Positions 45,818 through 57,879 of a DNA stretch of 64,000 nt are shown here, piece after piece. The notes under the pieces were generated by a model. The model made no database searches. It was not told where the DNA came from and saw nothing but the letters and a program-made list of their open reading frames with translations. How positions within the stretch are numbered: position 1 is the first letter of the stretch; the number at the start of each line of letters is the position of its first letter. The DNA lies in NCBI RefSeq assembly GCF_036884275.1, contig NZ_CP145607.1:620001-684000 (forward strand), in the 5' to 3' direction. A program made the position numbers and the translations under genes. This DNA comes from Sphingomonas kaistensis. Its GTDB lineage: Bacteria; Pseudomonadota; Alphaproteobacteria; Sphingomonadales; Sphingomonadaceae.

Positions 45818-47236
45818 CTACAGGCCGCGCAGCGCCTTGGCCCGCGCCCGCACCGCCGCCATCAATTTGTCATTGAAAACGGGCCGGCTGACCAGGGTCA
45901 CGCCCAGCGGATTGACCGGCACGCCGTCCTTCAGCACCTCGTAATGAAGATGCGGGCCGGTCGACAGGCCGCTCGACCCGACATAGCCGATCAGTTCGCC
46001 GCGGCGGACGAAGCCGCCTTCGGCGACGATCCGGCTCATGTGGCTGTAGCTCGTGACCAGCCCGCCCGCATGCGCGATCCGGACCTGCCGGCCATAGCCC
46101 CCGGCCCAGCCCGCGCGGATCACCTGTCCGTCCGCCGCCGCGACGATCGGCGCGCCCCAGCCGGCGCCATAATCGACGCCCTTGTGCATCCGGATAAATC
46201 GCAGGATCGGGTGCATCCGCCCGCCGAAGCCAGAGGTGATCGGTCCCGACACCGGCGCCAGCAAGCCGCTGCGCACCGGTTCGGGAGACGCGGTCTCATT
46301 GATCCACTGCAGCCTGCCGCCGATCGGCACCCGCACCAGGCTGAGATCGCTGCCGCCCGAGCGGTCGAGCCCGGCATACAGCAGCCCTTCCGACACCGTC
46401 CGCCCATCGGCGGACTTCGCCTGCGCCACCACCAGCTCGAACCGGTCGCCCGGCATCACCTCGCTACCGACGTCGAGGCTGCCCCCGATCGCCTGCAGGT
46501 AATCCGCCGCCTGCGCCGGTGACGCCCCGGCCGAGCGCAGCGCCCAATAGAGCCCGCCGCCGACGCTGCCACGAATGCGCAAGGGTGTGCGGTCGAGGTT
46601 CATCGCGCGACGCTCGACCCGCAGCCCGGTCTCGCCACCGCTGACCTCGATCTCCAGATCGAGCCGGGCGCGATAGTGCAATTGTTCGATCGGCCGCTGC
46701 CCCGCCGCATCGGGCGCGCCGAGGCGCAGCGACAAGGTGGTGCCGGGCGCCGGCAGCGCTTTTTCGGCGCGGATCATCGCCGCCGCGTGCAGCGCGTCCG
46801 CCATTCGAACGCCATTGCGTGACAGAAGCCGGGCAAGCCTGTCGCCGGGCGACACCACCAGGCTGAGCGTCCTCGACTGCCGCGCCGGGGCGCTGGCGAT
46901 CGGGCGCGCCAGCGGTCCTTCGCTCATGGTAAGGCCCGTCGCCGAGCCGCGTGACAAGGCGCCCACCGCCAGCGCCGCTTCCTGCCGCGCCTGATCGGGG
47001 CCTTCCGCCACCGGCGTTCCCGCGGGCAACGGCCCCATTTGCGGCGCCAGGAGCGACACCCCCGTGACCAGCGCCGTCAGCGTCGCCAGCCCGCGCCACC
47101 AGCGCGCGCTGAACAGATTTTGGCTGAGGTCCACCACCAGGCTGAAGCGAGGCTCGGGGGGACGCAGCACGCCCGCGCGGCCGAACGCGATCGGCACGGC
47201 GGCGGCAGCGACCAGCGGGCGGGGCGAATGAAACAT
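45818..47236 (-). CDS. M23 family metallopeptidase (cell-wall endopeptidase)
   Basis: 472 residues with AGGAG before the ATG. One N-terminal membrane segment ('GLATLTALVTGVSLLAP', about 50-66) would anchor it in the inner membrane. A long middle part includes a LysM/OapA-like stretch ('SLVVSPGDRLARLLSRNGV'). The C-terminal LytM/M23 domain (about 325-460) has the zinc ligands intact: 'MHKGVDYGA', 'TSYSHMS' and 'GPHLHYEV'. Such proteins cut the peptide cross-links of peptidoglycan (MepM-like). It is divergent from the helicase gene. Confidence 0.9.
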   Translation of the reverse strand: MFHSPRPLVAAAAVPIAFGRAGVLRPPEPRFSLVVDLSQNLFSARWWRGLATLTALVTGVSLLAPQMGPLPAGTPVAEGPDQARQEAALAVGALSRGSATGLTMSEGPLARPIASAPARQSRTLSLVVSPGDRLARLLSRNGVRMADALHAAAMIRAEKALPAPGTTLSLRLGAPDAAGQRPIEQLHYRARLDLEIEVSGGETGLRVERRAMNLDRTPLRIRGSVGGGLYWALRSAGASPAQAADYLQAIGGSLDVGSEVMPGDRFELVVAQAKSADGRTVSEGLLYAGLDRSGGSDLSLVRVPIGGRLQWINETASPEPVRSGLLAPVSGPITSGFGGRMHPILRFIRMHKGVDYGAGWGAPIVAAADGQVIRAGWAGGYGRQVRIAHAGGLVTSYSHMSRIVAEGGFVRRGELIGYVGSSGLSTGPHLHYEVLKDGVPVNPLGVTLVSRPVFNDKLMAAVRARAKALRGL

Positions 47237-47326
47237 CGCGCTCCTTGTCGCGCGGCAAGGTTAACGCGGCGCTAAGCCCTGCCAACCATCGCACATCCTC
47301 TTGCGCTTGCCCCCGTTCCTGCCAAC

Positions 47327-49882
47327 ATGACCCTCATGGCCGCGCGTTACGACGGCATTGTCAGGGCGGTCCTCGGGCCCACCAACACCGGCAAGACCCA
47401 CTTGGCGATCGAGCGGATGTGCGCCCACTCATCGGGCGTCATCGGCTTCCCGCTGCGCCTGCTCGCCCGCGAAGTCTACGACCGCGTGGTGAAGCTCAAG
47501 GGCGAAGCCCAGGTTGCGCTGCTGACCGGCGAAGAACGCATCGCTCCGCCCACCGCGCGCTACTGGCTGTGCACCGCCGAAAGCATGCCGGTGCCCTCGC
47601 CCTCGGCCCAGCCGGGCGGGACCGACGGACCCAAGGACTTCGCCTTTTGCGCCATCGACGAAGCGCAGCTCGGCACCGATCCCGAACGCGGCCACGTCTT
47701 CACCGACCGCATGCTCCGCGCCCGTGGCCGCGAGGAGACGCTGATCCTCGGTTCGGCAAGCCTCAAGCCCCTCGTCCGCCAGCTCATCCCCGACGCGGAA
47801 ATCGTCAGCCGCCCGCGCTTCTCGACGCTGCGCTACGGCGGCTCGGTCAAGCTCTCCCGCCTGCCCCCGCGCTCCGCGATCGTCGCCTTCTCGGCCGAGC
47901 AGGTCTATGCGCTGGCCGAAATGCTGCGCCGCTTCAAAGGCGGCGCGGCGGTGGTGATGGGCGCGCTGTCGCCGGCCACCCGCAACGCGCAGGTCGACAT
48001 GTTCATGCGCGGCGAGGTCGATTATCTCGTCGCCACCGACGCGGTTGGCATGGGCCTCAACATGGACGTCGCCCACGTCGCCTTTGCCGGCCTCGACAAG
48101 TTCGACGGCCGCCGCGAACGCCGCCTGACCATCCCCGAAATGGCCCAGATCGCCGGCCGCGCCGGGCGCCACCAGCGCGACGGCACCTTCGGCACCTTGG
48201 GCCTCGGCGGCGATAACGGCCCGGCCTTCACCGACGAAGAAATCAACGCGATCGAGGAGCATCGCTTCCGCCCGCTCGACCATCTCTACTGGCGCTCGGC
48301 CGACCTCGACTTCACCGACGTCACCGCGCTGATCCGCAGCCTCGAAGCGCGCAGCGACGACCCCCTGCTCCGCCCCGCCCCGCCGGGGATCGACCTCGCC
48401 GTCCTGAAAGCCCTCGCCGAAGATCCCGCCGTCGCCGACCGCAAGGGCGTCGTCGCGCGGCGGTTGTGGGCGGCGTGCGGCCTGCCCGACTTCCGCAAGG
48501 TCGGGCCGATGCACCATGCCCGCACCGTCCGCCGCATCTTCACCTCGATCGCCGCTGGCGGCCACGTCAGCCAAGACTGGTTCGCCGCCGAGGTCAGCCG
48601 CCTCGACAATGTCTCGGGCGATATCGAAGCCCTCGCCGACCGCCTCGCGGGGGTGCGCAGCTGGGCTTACATCGCCCACCGCGCCGACTGGCTGGCCGAG
48701 CCCGCACGGTGGGCCGAGCGCACCCGCTACGTCGAATCGCGCCTGTCCGACGCCCTCCACGCCGCGCTGACCCAGCGCTTCGTCGATCGCCGCACCGCTG
48801 TCCTCGTCCGCGACATCGGCGCGCGCGGGGCCGACGCGCTGCCCGTCACCGTCGCCGCCGACGGCGAGGTCAGCGTCGGGCCCGAACCGATCGGCCATCT
48901 CACCGGCTTCGACTTCAAGGTCGATCCCGCCGCCCGCCTCGCCGACAAGCGCCTGCTCCTCGCCGCCGCCGAACGCCGCCTGGGCGACGAGCTCGATCGC
49001 CGCGCCCGCGACCTTTGCGCCGGGGAAGACACTCGCTTCACCCTGTTCTCTCCCGCAGGCGGCGATATTGGGATCGCCGCCGACGGCCATCTCCTCGCCC
49101 GCCTCGCGCCGGGCCGCAGCCTGACCGAGCCCGCGCTGCGCACCGTCCGCGCGCTCGACCGCCTGTCCGCCCCGGCCCGCGCCCAGCTCCGCGCCCACAT
49201 GGAAAGCTGGCTCGAACGGCAGGTGAAGCGCCACGTCGGCGACCTCGCCCGCCTCTCCGCCGCTTCCTCCGACCGCCATTACGGCCCGCCCGTCCGCGCG
49301 CTGACCGCGATGCTCGCCGACGCCGGCGGCCTCCTGCCGCGCAAGGCGCTGGCCGAACCGATCGGCCAGCTCGACCGCCCGATGCGCGCCGCGCTGCACA
49401 AATTGAAAGTCCGGTTGGGCGCGCTCGACGTCTATGCCCCCAGCCTGATGAAGCCCGAAGCGCAACGCTGGCGCGCGGCCCTCATCGCGGTGCGCAGCGG
49501 CTTGGCCATGCCGGCGCTGCCCCGCCCCGGCGCCTCGGTCCTCCCGGCAGAGGCCGACCGCTTCGGCGCCGCGCTCGCCTACCGCCGCTTCGGCGACCAC
49601 TGGCTGCGCGTCGATCTCGCCGACCGCCTCGCCGCCTTCGCCCATCAGGCCCGCGCCGGATATCAAAAGGGATCGGAAACCCCGTTCGACCCCATTGACC
49701 GCGCGCTCGCCACCTCGCTCGGCCTGTCGACCGACGCCCTCGCCCGGCTGATGGCCGAAGTCGGTTTCCGCGAGCATTCGGGCACCTGGGCCTGGCGCGG
49801 GACGCACGCCCGCAGCCGCACGCGTCCGCAGCCCGCACGCCCCGGCAACGCCTTCGCCGCGCTCGCGGGGCTTAAGCGCTAG
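47327..49882 (+). CDS. SUV3-like superfamily 2 helicase
   Basis: 851 residues; ATG 47336 (MAARYDG) is an alternative start. Walker A 'GPTNTGKTH' at 17-25 with the family-specific 'FPLRLLAREVYDR', motif II as 'DEAQ', 'STLRYGGSVKLSRLPPRSAIVAFS', and motifs V/VI 'VATDAVGMGLNMD' and 'QIAGRAGRHQRDG'. This matches the mitochondrial SUV3 RNA helicase and its alphaproteobacterial relatives. The long C-terminal third is Arg/Ala-rich and lacks a known domain. SUV3 unwinds RNA for degradation by polynucleotide phosphorylase. The S4-domain gene begins at the base after its stop. Confidence 0.88.
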   Translation: MTLMAARYDGIVRAVLGPTNTGKTHLAIERMCAHSSGVIGFPLRLLAREVYDRVVKLKGEAQVALLTGEERIAPPTARYWLCTAESMPVPSPSAQPGGTDGPKDFAFCAIDEAQLGTDPERGHVFTDRMLRARGREETLILGSASLKPLVRQLIPDAEIVSRPRFSTLRYGGSVKLSRLPPRSAIVAFSAEQVYALAEMLRRFKGGAAVVMGALSPATRNAQVDMFMRGEVDYLVATDAVGMGLNMDVAHVAFAGLDKFDGRRERRLTIPEMAQIAGRAGRHQRDGTFGTLGLGGDNGPAFTDEEINAIEEHRFRPLDHLYWRSADLDFTDVTALIRSLEARSDDPLLRPAPPGIDLAVLKALAEDPAVADRKGVVARRLWAACGLPDFRKVGPMHHARTVRRIFTSIAAGGHVSQDWFAAEVSRLDNVSGDIEALADRLAGVRSWAYIAHRADWLAEPARWAERTRYVESRLSDALHAALTQRFVDRRTAVLVRDIGARGADALPVTVAADGEVSVGPEPIGHLTGFDFKVDPAARLADKRLLLAAAERRLGDELDRRARDLCAGEDTRFTLFSPAGGDIGIAADGHLLARLAPGRSLTEPALRTVRALDRLSAPARAQLRAHMESWLERQVKRHVGDLARLSAASSDRHYGPPVRALTAMLADAGGLLPRKALAEPIGQLDRPMRAALHKLKVRLGALDVYAPSLMKPEAQRWRAALIAVRSGLAMPALPRPGASVLPAEADRFGAALAYRRFGDHWLRVDLADRLAAFAHQARAGYQKGSETPFDPIDRALATSLGLSTDALARLMAEVGFREHSGTWAWRGTHARSRTRPQPARPGNAFAALAGLKR

Positions 49883-50155
49883 ATGCGGCTCGACCGCTAC
49901 CTGTTCTTCATCCGCCTGCTCAAAACCCGCACCCAGGCGCAGGAATTGCTGCACCAGGGCCGCACCCGGATCGACGGTCGCCGGGTCGAGAAAGTCTCCG
50001 AAATCGTCCGCGTCGGCGCCACCATCACCTTGCCCTTACGCGGCGCAATTCGCGTCATCCGCGTCCTCTCCCTCCCCGCCCGCCGCGGCCCCTCGCCCGA
50101 AGCCCGTGCCTGTTACGAAGAGCTGGGCGTTGACGATGGCGACAGAGCGGCATAG
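49883..50155 (+). CDS. S4-domain RNA-binding protein (Hsp15-like)
   Basis: 90 residues, starting directly after the helicase stop (TAG-ATG), so translation should be coupled. The S4 fold fills most of it: 'MRLDRYLFFIRLLKTRTQAQELLHQGRTRIDGRRVEKVSEIV' region with the typical arginines. Hsp15-type proteins bind free 50S subunits that carry nascent chains. The pairing with an RNA helicase suggests a shared RNA task. The family is clear; the exact role is inferred. Confidence 0.88.
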   Translation: MRLDRYLFFIRLLKTRTQAQELLHQGRTRIDGRRVEKVSEIVRVGATITLPLRGAIRVIRVLSLPARRGPSPEARACYEELGVDDGDRAA

Positions 50156-50191
50156 CGCTGGCGTCAACCAGGGAGCTTGAGAGAAACCGCC

Positions 50192-50530
50192 ATGACCTAC
50201 GTCGTCACCGACGCCTGCATCCGCTGCAAATATATGGACTGCGTCGAGGTCTGTCCGGTCGACTGCTTCTATGAGGGCGAGAACATGCTCGTCATCAACC
50301 CCAACGAATGCATCGACTGCGGCGTGTGCGAGCCCGAATGTCCGGCCGAAGCGATCCTGCCCGACACCGAAGGCGGCAATGAGAAGTGGCTGGAGCTGAA
50401 CGCCACTTTCTCCAGCCAATGGCCGAACATCACTCGCAAGAAGGACAGCCCGGCCGACGCTGACGAGTTCAAAGGCAAGGACGGCAAATACGACGAATAC
50501 TTCTCGCCCGAACCCGGCGAAGGCGACTGA
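50192..50530 (+). CDS. fdxA: 7Fe-type ferredoxin FdxA
   Basis: 112 residues from ATG 50192. The cysteine pattern is that of seven-iron ferredoxins: Cys9, 12, 17, 21 and 25 in '[17 protein letters not shown]', and Cys40, 43, 46 and 50 in '[11 protein letters not shown]'. Together they bind one [3Fe-4S] and one [4Fe-4S] cluster. The acidic C-terminal tail ('DKYDEYFSP'-like) is usual for FdxA. It is a cytoplasmic electron carrier. It lies 36 bases after the S4 gene on the same strand, an arrangement (helicase, S4, fdxA) that recurs in alphaproteobacteria, where carD often follows; carD is absent here. Confidence 0.94.
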   Translation: MTYVVTDACIRCKYMDCVEVCPVDCFYEGENMLVINPNECIDCGVCEPECPAEAILPDTEGGNEKWLELNATFSSQWPNITRKKDSPADADEFKGKDGKYDEYFSPEPGEGD

Positions 50531-50531
50531 T

Positions 50532-50574
50532 CTTACCGTCGTCCCGGCGCAGGCCGGGACCTCAGGCGGGTAAG
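50532..50574. terminator. Nested hairpin between convergent fdxA and mipA-like genes
   Basis: An outer 6-bp stem (CTTACC / GGTAAG) encloses a 7-bp stem (GTCCCGG / CCGGGAC). It occupies nearly the whole 46-base gap between the two stop codons. It has no T run. The inner part resembles dispersed elements of this genome type, so it may be both a repeat and a two-way terminator. Confidence 0.5.
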
Positions 50575-50576
50575 GC

Positions 50577-51365
50577 TCAGCGCTTCACCGTGAACGCGTA
50601 GCTGATGCCGGCACCCGCCGACAGCTGATTGCGCGAGCCGTAGGTGCGGACCAGCGGCGACTTGGCCGCGTCGCCGATCAGCCGTTCCGCCCGGGCATAG
50701 CCGAATAGGCCCCAGCGCGGCCCGAACTGGGTCTGCACGCCGCTCGCCAGCGCCACCGCGTGGATCCCGCCACCCGGCCGATAGGCCGATAGCCCCGTTG
50801 CGGCCGCCGCCGCCGGGCTCACGCCGAAATAGGCCCGCTGATATTTGGCGTCCGAGAACAGGAGGCGCGGGCCCAGCGTCACCGCATAGCGGTCGCCGTC
50901 GCGCCAGAAATGATCCACGCCGACCTGCCCCGCGATCCCCTCGTGCCCGGTCACGCCCTTCACCAGCTCGCCGCGTACCCGCAGGCTGTCATTGACGAGA
51001 TAATCGGCATAACCGCCAAGCTCGATCGAGGCATCGACCTTGCCCACCGGCGCGCCGACATCCTTGTCCTTGCGGCTGCCCTGATAACTTGCCACCGCGC
51101 CCGCCGACAGACGCCCGGCCGACACCAGTCGCACGCCGAAGCGGTCATCGGGAGTTTCGATGCGGAATTCCTCGGTGCCCTTGGCAAGGTCGAAATCGAA
51201 CAAGGGCCTCAAATCGGCCTTGTCCGCACCGGGATACGCCGGCTTGAACTGCGCTCCCAATCCAACCCGGACGCGCAGATCCTTGCGCTCCTCCTGGGCC
51301 AGCGCGGGGGTCGCCGCGAAAATGAGGACGAACAGGGCGGCGGCGGCGGAGGACAGGTTCTTCAT
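50577..51365 (-). CDS. MipA/OmpV family outer-membrane protein
   Basis: 262 residues from ATG 51365. Signal peptide (MKNLSSAAAALFVLIFAATPALA), then an all-beta barrel with 'LRVRVGLGAQFKPAYPGADKADLRPLFDF' at the front, the typical MipA start. The C-terminus is 'GAGISYAFTVKR'. MipA was described as a scaffold between murein hydrolase and synthase in E. coli; OmpV members are small porin-like barrels. Which role applies cannot be read here. It converges on fdxA. Confidence 0.85.
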   Translation of the reverse strand: MKNLSSAAAALFVLIFAATPALAQEERKDLRVRVGLGAQFKPAYPGADKADLRPLFDFDLAKGTEEFRIETPDDRFGVRLVSAGRLSAGAVASYQGSRKDKDVGAPVGKVDASIELGGYADYLVNDSLRVRGELVKGVTGHEGIAGQVGVDHFWRDGDRYAVTLGPRLLFSDAKYQRAYFGVSPAAAAATGLSAYRPGGGIHAVALASGVQTQFGPRWGLFGYARAERLIGDAAKSPLVRTYGSRNQLSAGAGISYAFTVKR

Positions 51366-51516
51366 ATCAGCGGCGCAACGACCCGCTGGTGCGATGGTTG
51401 CACAGGCATCGCGCGTCATGCCCTAAAACGAAGATGCGCCCGCCCTGGCACAGGACGAGCGCTTCCCCGGAGCCGGGCAGCGCGAATGCGTGAGCGCCGC
51501 CCGAAATGCCAATGGC

Positions 51517-51804
51517 TTACATGCCGTTGGTGGTGTTCATCGTCCCGTTCGCCATGTTGGCGTCGGTGCCGTTCATCATCATGTCGTTCGACATCATATT
51601 GTTGGACATCATGTTGCCATCCGTGCCCATCATGTTGGCGTCGGTGGCCATCATGTTCGAATCGGTCGCCATCATGTTGGCGTCCATGGTCGACATGTTG
51701 TCGGCGACCATCAGGTTGGCATCGGAGTTCATGGCCTCGTCGTTGTTGCTACCGCAAGCCGCGAGGGAAAGGGCCGCACCAGCGACCAGAATCAGAGCAC
51801 GCAC
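51517..51804 (-). CDS. Methionine-repeat lipoprotein
   Basis: 95 residues from a GTG with GGGAG 6 bases before it. Lipobox LAAC (Cys17) marks an exported lipoprotein. The mature part of about 79 residues contains 20 methionines plus Asn, Asp, Thr, Ser, Ala and Gly, and no Lys or Arg. A seven-residue unit (NMMATDS, NMMATDA, NMMGTDG) repeats, then degenerates to NMMSN/NDMMM. Met-Met clusters can bind Cu(I) or Ag(I), but no metal function is shown. Cys17 is lipidated, so it is not a free ligand. The 21-bp DNA repeats suggest slippage-driven growth. I do not know a named family. Confidence 0.75.
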   Translation of the reverse strand: MRALILVAGAALSLAACGSNNDEAMNSDANLMVADNMSTMDANMMATDSNMMATDANMMGTDGNMMSNNMMSNDMMMNGTDANMANGTMNTTNGM

Positions 51805-51881
51805 GTTTTTCTCCCTAGGTTATCCGGGGGCCAACGCGGCACGGCGCGGTTGGGTCCCCCTGGCCTTTGGTCCCGCCGCAA

Positions 51882-53687
51882 TCAGTGCCCAAGCAGACGA
51901 ACGATTCGCTCCGCCGCGTCCTCGGCGCTCAGCGCGCGCGTGTCGATGCGAAGATCGGGCTCCAGCGGCGGCTCGTACGGGCTGTCGATCCCTGTGAAAT
52001 TGCTGAGCGTGCCGGCCCGCGCCTTGGCATACAGCCCCTTCACATCGCGCCGTTCGGCGTCCTCCAGCGGGGTGTCGACGAACACCTCGAGGAACTCGCC
52101 CGGCGGCAGCATCGCGCGGACCATCTCGCGCTCGGCGCGGAAGGGCGAGATGAACGCGGTGATCACGATCAGCCCTGCATCCGCCATCAGCCGCGCGACC
52201 TCGCCCACCCGGCGGATATTCTCGATCCGGTCGGCCTCGGTGAACCCGAGATCGCGGCTCAGCCCGTGCCGGACATTGTCCCCGTCGAGGAGAAAGCTGT
52301 GCTTGCCCAGCGCATGCAATTTCTTCTCGACCAGATTGGCGATGGTCGATTTGCCTGCCCCCGACAGGCCGGTCAGCCACACGACGCAGGGCTTTTGCCC
52401 TTTCTGCCGGGCATGCGCCTCGCGGCTGACCTCGATCGCCTGCCAGTGGATATTGCTCGCCCGCCGAAGCGCAAAATGGATCATCCCGCAGGCAACCGTC
52501 GCGTTGGTGACCTTGTCGATCAGGATGAACCCGCCGAGCGCGCGGCTCTTGGCATAAGGCTCGAACACCAAAGGCCGGTCGGTCGCAAACTCGACCACCC
52601 CGATCGCGTTCAGTCCCAGCGTTCGGGCGGCCAGATGCGCGCCGGTGTCGATGCCAAGCTCATATTTGGGCGGCTGGACGGTGGCGGTGACGCTCTGGCT
52701 GGCGAGCTGCAGCCAATAACCGCGCCCGGGCAGCAATTCCTCTTCGGCCAGCCACACCAGGCTCGCTTCGAATTGATCGGACACTTCCGGCGCATGATGC
52801 AGCGCGACGATCACCGATCCGCGGCTGCAGTCGATGTCGTCGGTCAGGGTCACCGTGACCGATTGCCCGGCCTCCGCCCGCTCGACCGCGCATTCGCCGA
52901 CCAGCACCGCCGACACCCGGCTGGTTCGCCCCGAGGGCAAGACCCGCACATCCTGCCCGCGCTGGACGCTCCCGCCCACGATCAGCCCGCAATAGCCGCG
53001 AAAATCCTGGTGCGGGCGATTGACCCATTGCACCGGCAGCCGCAGCGGCGTGTCGCCTTCGTCCACCTCCGACGGCAACGCATCGAGCGCTTCCATCAGC
53101 GTCGGGCCGTCATACCAGTCCATTGCGGCCGACCGCGCGAATACATTGTCGCCGGTCAGCCCCGACAGCGGAATAGCCGTCGCCGCCCCCAGCGCCTCGC
53201 CCTCCGCCGCGATGGCCTCGAACCGCGCCCGGTCGAAGCCGACCAGATCCATCTTGTTGACCGCCAGGATCAGGTGCCGGACCCCCATCATCCGGCAGAT
53301 CACGGCGTGGCGGCGGGTTTGCGTCAGGACGCCCTTCCTCGCATCGACCAGCAGCACCGCGGCATCGGCGGTCGACGCACCCGTCGCCATGTTGCGCGTA
53401 TATTGCTCATGCCCCGGGCAATCGGCGACGATGAACCGCCGCCTCGCGCTGGAGAAAAAGCGATACGCGACATCGATGGTGATGCCCTGCTCGCGCTCGG
53501 CCGCCAACCCGTCGACCAGCAGCGCGAAGTCGATCTCCTGCCCCTGCGTGCCGACCCGCTTGCTGTCGCGGGTCAGAGCGGCGAGCTGATCCTCCATCAA
53601 CTGCGCGCTGTCGTGCAGCAGTCGCCCAATCAGGGTCGACTTGCCATCGTCGACGCTGCCGCAGGTGATGAAGCGCAGCAGGTCCAT
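51882..53687 (-). CDS. cysN: Bifunctional sulfate adenylyltransferase large subunit / APS kinase
   Basis: 601 residues (CysN-CysC fusion, also called NodQ type). The GTPase part has the P-loop 'GSVDDGKST' at 10-18, 'DCPGHEQY' and 'NKMDLV', then beta-barrel domains II-III. From about 430 it is APS kinase, with 'GLSGAGKST' near 437-445 and the '[15 protein letters not shown]' substrate motif. With CysD it makes APS from sulfate and ATP, then phosphorylates APS to PAPS. It starts on the last base of cysD (TGATG), so the two are coupled. No terminator with a T run follows, but a GC-rich imperfect stem lies at about 51828-51862. Confidence 0.95.
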   Translation of the reverse strand: MDLLRFITCGSVDDGKSTLIGRLLHDSAQLMEDQLAALTRDSKRVGTQGQEIDFALLVDGLAAEREQGITIDVAYRFFSSARRRFIVADCPGHEQYTRNMATGASTADAAVLLVDARKGVLTQTRRHAVICRMMGVRHLILAVNKMDLVGFDRARFEAIAAEGEALGAATAIPLSGLTGDNVFARSAAMDWYDGPTLMEALDALPSEVDEGDTPLRLPVQWVNRPHQDFRGYCGLIVGGSVQRGQDVRVLPSGRTSRVSAVLVGECAVERAEAGQSVTVTLTDDIDCSRGSVIVALHHAPEVSDQFEASLVWLAEEELLPGRGYWLQLASQSVTATVQPPKYELGIDTGAHLAARTLGLNAIGVVEFATDRPLVFEPYAKSRALGGFILIDKVTNATVACGMIHFALRRASNIHWQAIEVSREAHARQKGQKPCVVWLTGLSGAGKSTIANLVEKKLHALGKHSFLLDGDNVRHGLSRDLGFTEADRIENIRRVGEVARLMADAGLIVITAFISPFRAEREMVRAMLPPGEFLEVFVDTPLEDAERRDVKGLYAKARAGTLSNFTGIDSPYEPPLEPDLRIDTRALSAEDAAERIVRLLGH

Positions 53688-54589
53688 CAGAAATAGCCCT
53701 CGCGCTTTTTCACTTCCATCGACGCGCTTTCGTCGCGGTCGATGACCCGCCCCTCCCGCTCGCTTGTGCGCCGCGCCGCCATCTCGTCCAGCACCTTGTC
53801 CAGCGTATCGGCCTCGCTCTCCATCGCCCCGGTCAGCGGCCAGCAGCCCATGGTGCGGAAGCGGATCCGGCGGGTGACGACCTCTTCACTCTCGATACCC
53901 GGAAAGCGCGCCGCCTCGTCGACCATCAGCAAGGTGCCGTCGCGCACCACCGTCGGCCGCTCGGCCGCAAGGTAGAGCGGCACGATCGGGACCTGTTCGC
54001 GGGCGATGTAGTCCCAGATGTCGCGCTCGGTCCAATTGCTGAGCGGAAACACGCGGATGCTCTCCCCAGCATGGACCCGCGCATTGTAGAGGGTCCACAA
54101 TTCCGGCCGTTGCAGCTTCGGGTCCCACCCGCCGCCGGCACCGCGGAAGCTGAACACCCGCTCCTTGGCCCGCGCCTTTTCCTCGTCGCGCCGCCCGCCG
54201 CCGAACGCCGCATCATAGCCGCCGTCCTTGAGCGCCGCCCGCAGCGCTTCGGTCAACATCAGCCGCGTATAAGTCGGCGTCGGGGTGGCGAACGGATCGA
54301 CGCCGCCTTCTGCCGCTTCCGCATTGTGCCAGACGATCAGTTCCAGGCCATAACGTGCCGCCATGGCGTCACGATGCGCCAGCATCTCCTTGAAATCCCA
54401 CCCGCTCGCGATGTGCAGGAACGGAAAGGGCGGCGGCGCGGGCGCGAACGCTTTCAGCGCCAGATGCAGCATTACGCTGCTGTCCTTGCCGATCGAATAG
54501 AGGAACATCGGCCGCCGCGCGGTCGCCACCACCTCGCGCAGGATGTGAATGCTCTCCGCTTCCAGGCGGTCGAGGTAGCTCAGCGTCAT
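53687..54589 (-). CDS. cysD: Sulfate adenylyltransferase small subunit
   Basis: 300 residues. PP-loop 'SIGKDSS' at 32-38, then '[11 protein letters not shown]', '[22 protein letters not shown]' and '[17 protein letters not shown]' are CysD signatures. It is an ATP pyrophosphatase-type subunit that adenylates sulfate; the GTPase CysN drives it. It is the first gene of a two-gene operon, divergent from the riboswitch-controlled thiC, with about 160 bases between the two starts. No CysB-like site could be recognised. Confidence 0.95.
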   Translation of the reverse strand: MTLSYLDRLEAESIHILREVVATARRPMFLYSIGKDSSVMLHLALKAFAPAPPPFPFLHIASGWDFKEMLAHRDAMAARYGLELIVWHNAEAAEGGVDPFATPTPTYTRLMLTEALRAALKDGGYDAAFGGGRRDEEKARAKERVFSFRGAGGGWDPKLQRPELWTLYNARVHAGESIRVFPLSNWTERDIWDYIAREQVPIVPLYLAAERPTVVRDGTLLMVDEAARFPGIESEEVVTRRIRFRTMGCWPLTGAMESEADTLDKVLDEMAARRTSEREGRVIDRDESASMEVKKREGYF

Positions 54590-54650
54590 CGCCTTGCGTG
54601 ATGGCGTGCAGTCCCGGCTGGCGCAATCCCGCGCCGGCTTCTAAGACGGA

Positions 54651-56612
<1,962 letters not shown>

Positions 56613-56734
56613 CCGGAGAGAGTCCGGTCGTCCCGTGACGGCCGGACCATCCCCGTCGACTGTGCGGGCAGGCGAGGGAACCCGGCGCACCCGCCGCGAT
56701 TTAACTTCCTGATCACCAACAGGAAGTTTCCCTA

Positions 56735-57871
56735 ATGACAATGAATTCCACGTTCCGTGCGTTCGCCCTGTCGACGCTCGCCCTCCCCGTGCTCGCGCTT
56801 GGCGCCTGCTCGACCATGCCCGGCATGGCCATGACCGACCCGATGAGCATGACCTCGCCGCGCGACGCCAATGCCGCCCCGCCGCCCGTTCCCACCACCG
56901 CGATGACCACCCCGCCCCGCGCCAGCGCGGACATGCAGGCCGTGCTCGACGCACTCGCCTCGCTCCAGCCGCAACCGCTGACCGCCATCACCCCGGCGAC
57001 GGCACGCACGCAGCCTTCCTTCGCCGACGCCTATGCCAAGGTCGTGGCGCAGCGCGGCATGATGCTCAAAACGAACGCGGTTACCACGACCGAAATGGCC
57101 TATGGCAGCGATCCCGAGCAGAAAGTCCGGGTCTACCGCCCCGCCGGCACCACCGAACGGTCGAACCTGCCGGTAGTCGTCTATTATCACGGCGGCGGCT
57201 GGGTCATCGCCGACCTCGACGTCTATGACGCCGCCCCGCGCGCGATCGCCGAGCGGATGCGCGCGGTCGTGGTCTCGGTCGAGTATCGCCATGCGCCTGA
57301 AGACAAGTTCCCCGCGCAGCACGAAGATGCGGCGATGGCCTACAAATATGTCCTCGACAATGCCGCGCGCTGGGGCGGCGACACCCGCCGTCTCGCGACA
57401 CTCGGCGAAAGCGCGGGCGGCAATCTCGCGGTCGCCACCGCCATCTACGCCCGCGACATGCGCTGGCCGATGCCCGACCATATCGTCTCGGTCTATCCAA
57501 TCGCCAATTCGACCCCGAACCTCCCCTCGCGGATCGACTCGGCGCAGGCCAAGCCGCTCAACACCGCGGCGCTCAACTGGTTCGGCTATTACTACATGCG
57601 GACCAAAGCCGACGGGCAGGACCCCCGCCTGAACCTCGTCGCCGCCAACCTGCGCGGGCTTCCGCCGACCACGATCATTAACGCTGAGGCCGATCCGCTG
57701 CGCTCGGACGGCGAAACGCTGGCCGCCGCAATGCGCCGGGCAGGCGTTGCGGTCGAACAGCGGACCTGGGCCGGCACCACGCACGAATTCTTCGGCATGG
57801 ACAAGGTCGTGCGCGGCGCGCGCGAAGCACAGGACTGGGCCATCACGCGGATGCAGGCCTCGATGCGCTAA
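56735..57871 (+). CDS. Alpha/beta hydrolase lipoprotein (HSL-type esterase)
   Basis: 378 residues with AGGAAG before the ATG. The signal peptide ends in the lipobox ALGAC. Met/Pro-rich linker to about 65. Hydrolase domain from about 120: oxyanion motif 'YYHGGGWVIADLD', nucleophile elbow 'LGESAGGNLA', acid region 'NAEADPLRSDGETLA' and the histidine in 'TTHEFFGMD'. This is the hormone-sensitive-lipase (family IV) esterase layout. Here it is exported and lipid-anchored, unlike most members, so it may act on extracellular esters. Substrate is unknown. A complex repeat follows the stop. Confidence 0.87.
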   Translation: MTMNSTFRAFALSTLALPVLALGACSTMPGMAMTDPMSMTSPRDANAAPPPVPTTAMTTPPRASADMQAVLDALASLQPQPLTAITPATARTQPSFADAYAKVVAQRGMMLKTNAVTTTEMAYGSDPEQKVRVYRPAGTTERSNLPVVVYYHGGGWVIADLDVYDAAPRAIAERMRAVVVSVEYRHAPEDKFPAQHEDAAMAYKYVLDNAARWGGDTRRLATLGESAGGNLAVATAIYARDMRWPMPDHIVSVYPIANSTPNLPSRIDSAQAKPLNTAALNWFGYYYMRTKADGQDPRLNLVAANLRGLPPTTIINAEADPLRSDGETLAAAMRRAGVAVEQRTWAGTTHEFFGMDKVVRGAREAQDWAITRMQASMR

Positions 57872-57879
57872 ACTCCGGC

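Noticed and set aside
47429..49954. Minus-strand open frame of about 840 codons
   Set aside because: It is antisense to the SUV3-like helicase, which has every helicase motif. No signal of its own.
51530..51720. Array-like 21-bp repeats resembling a CRISPR
   Set aside because: The repeats are in frame, abut without spacers, and encode the Met-rich lipoprotein. No cas gene.
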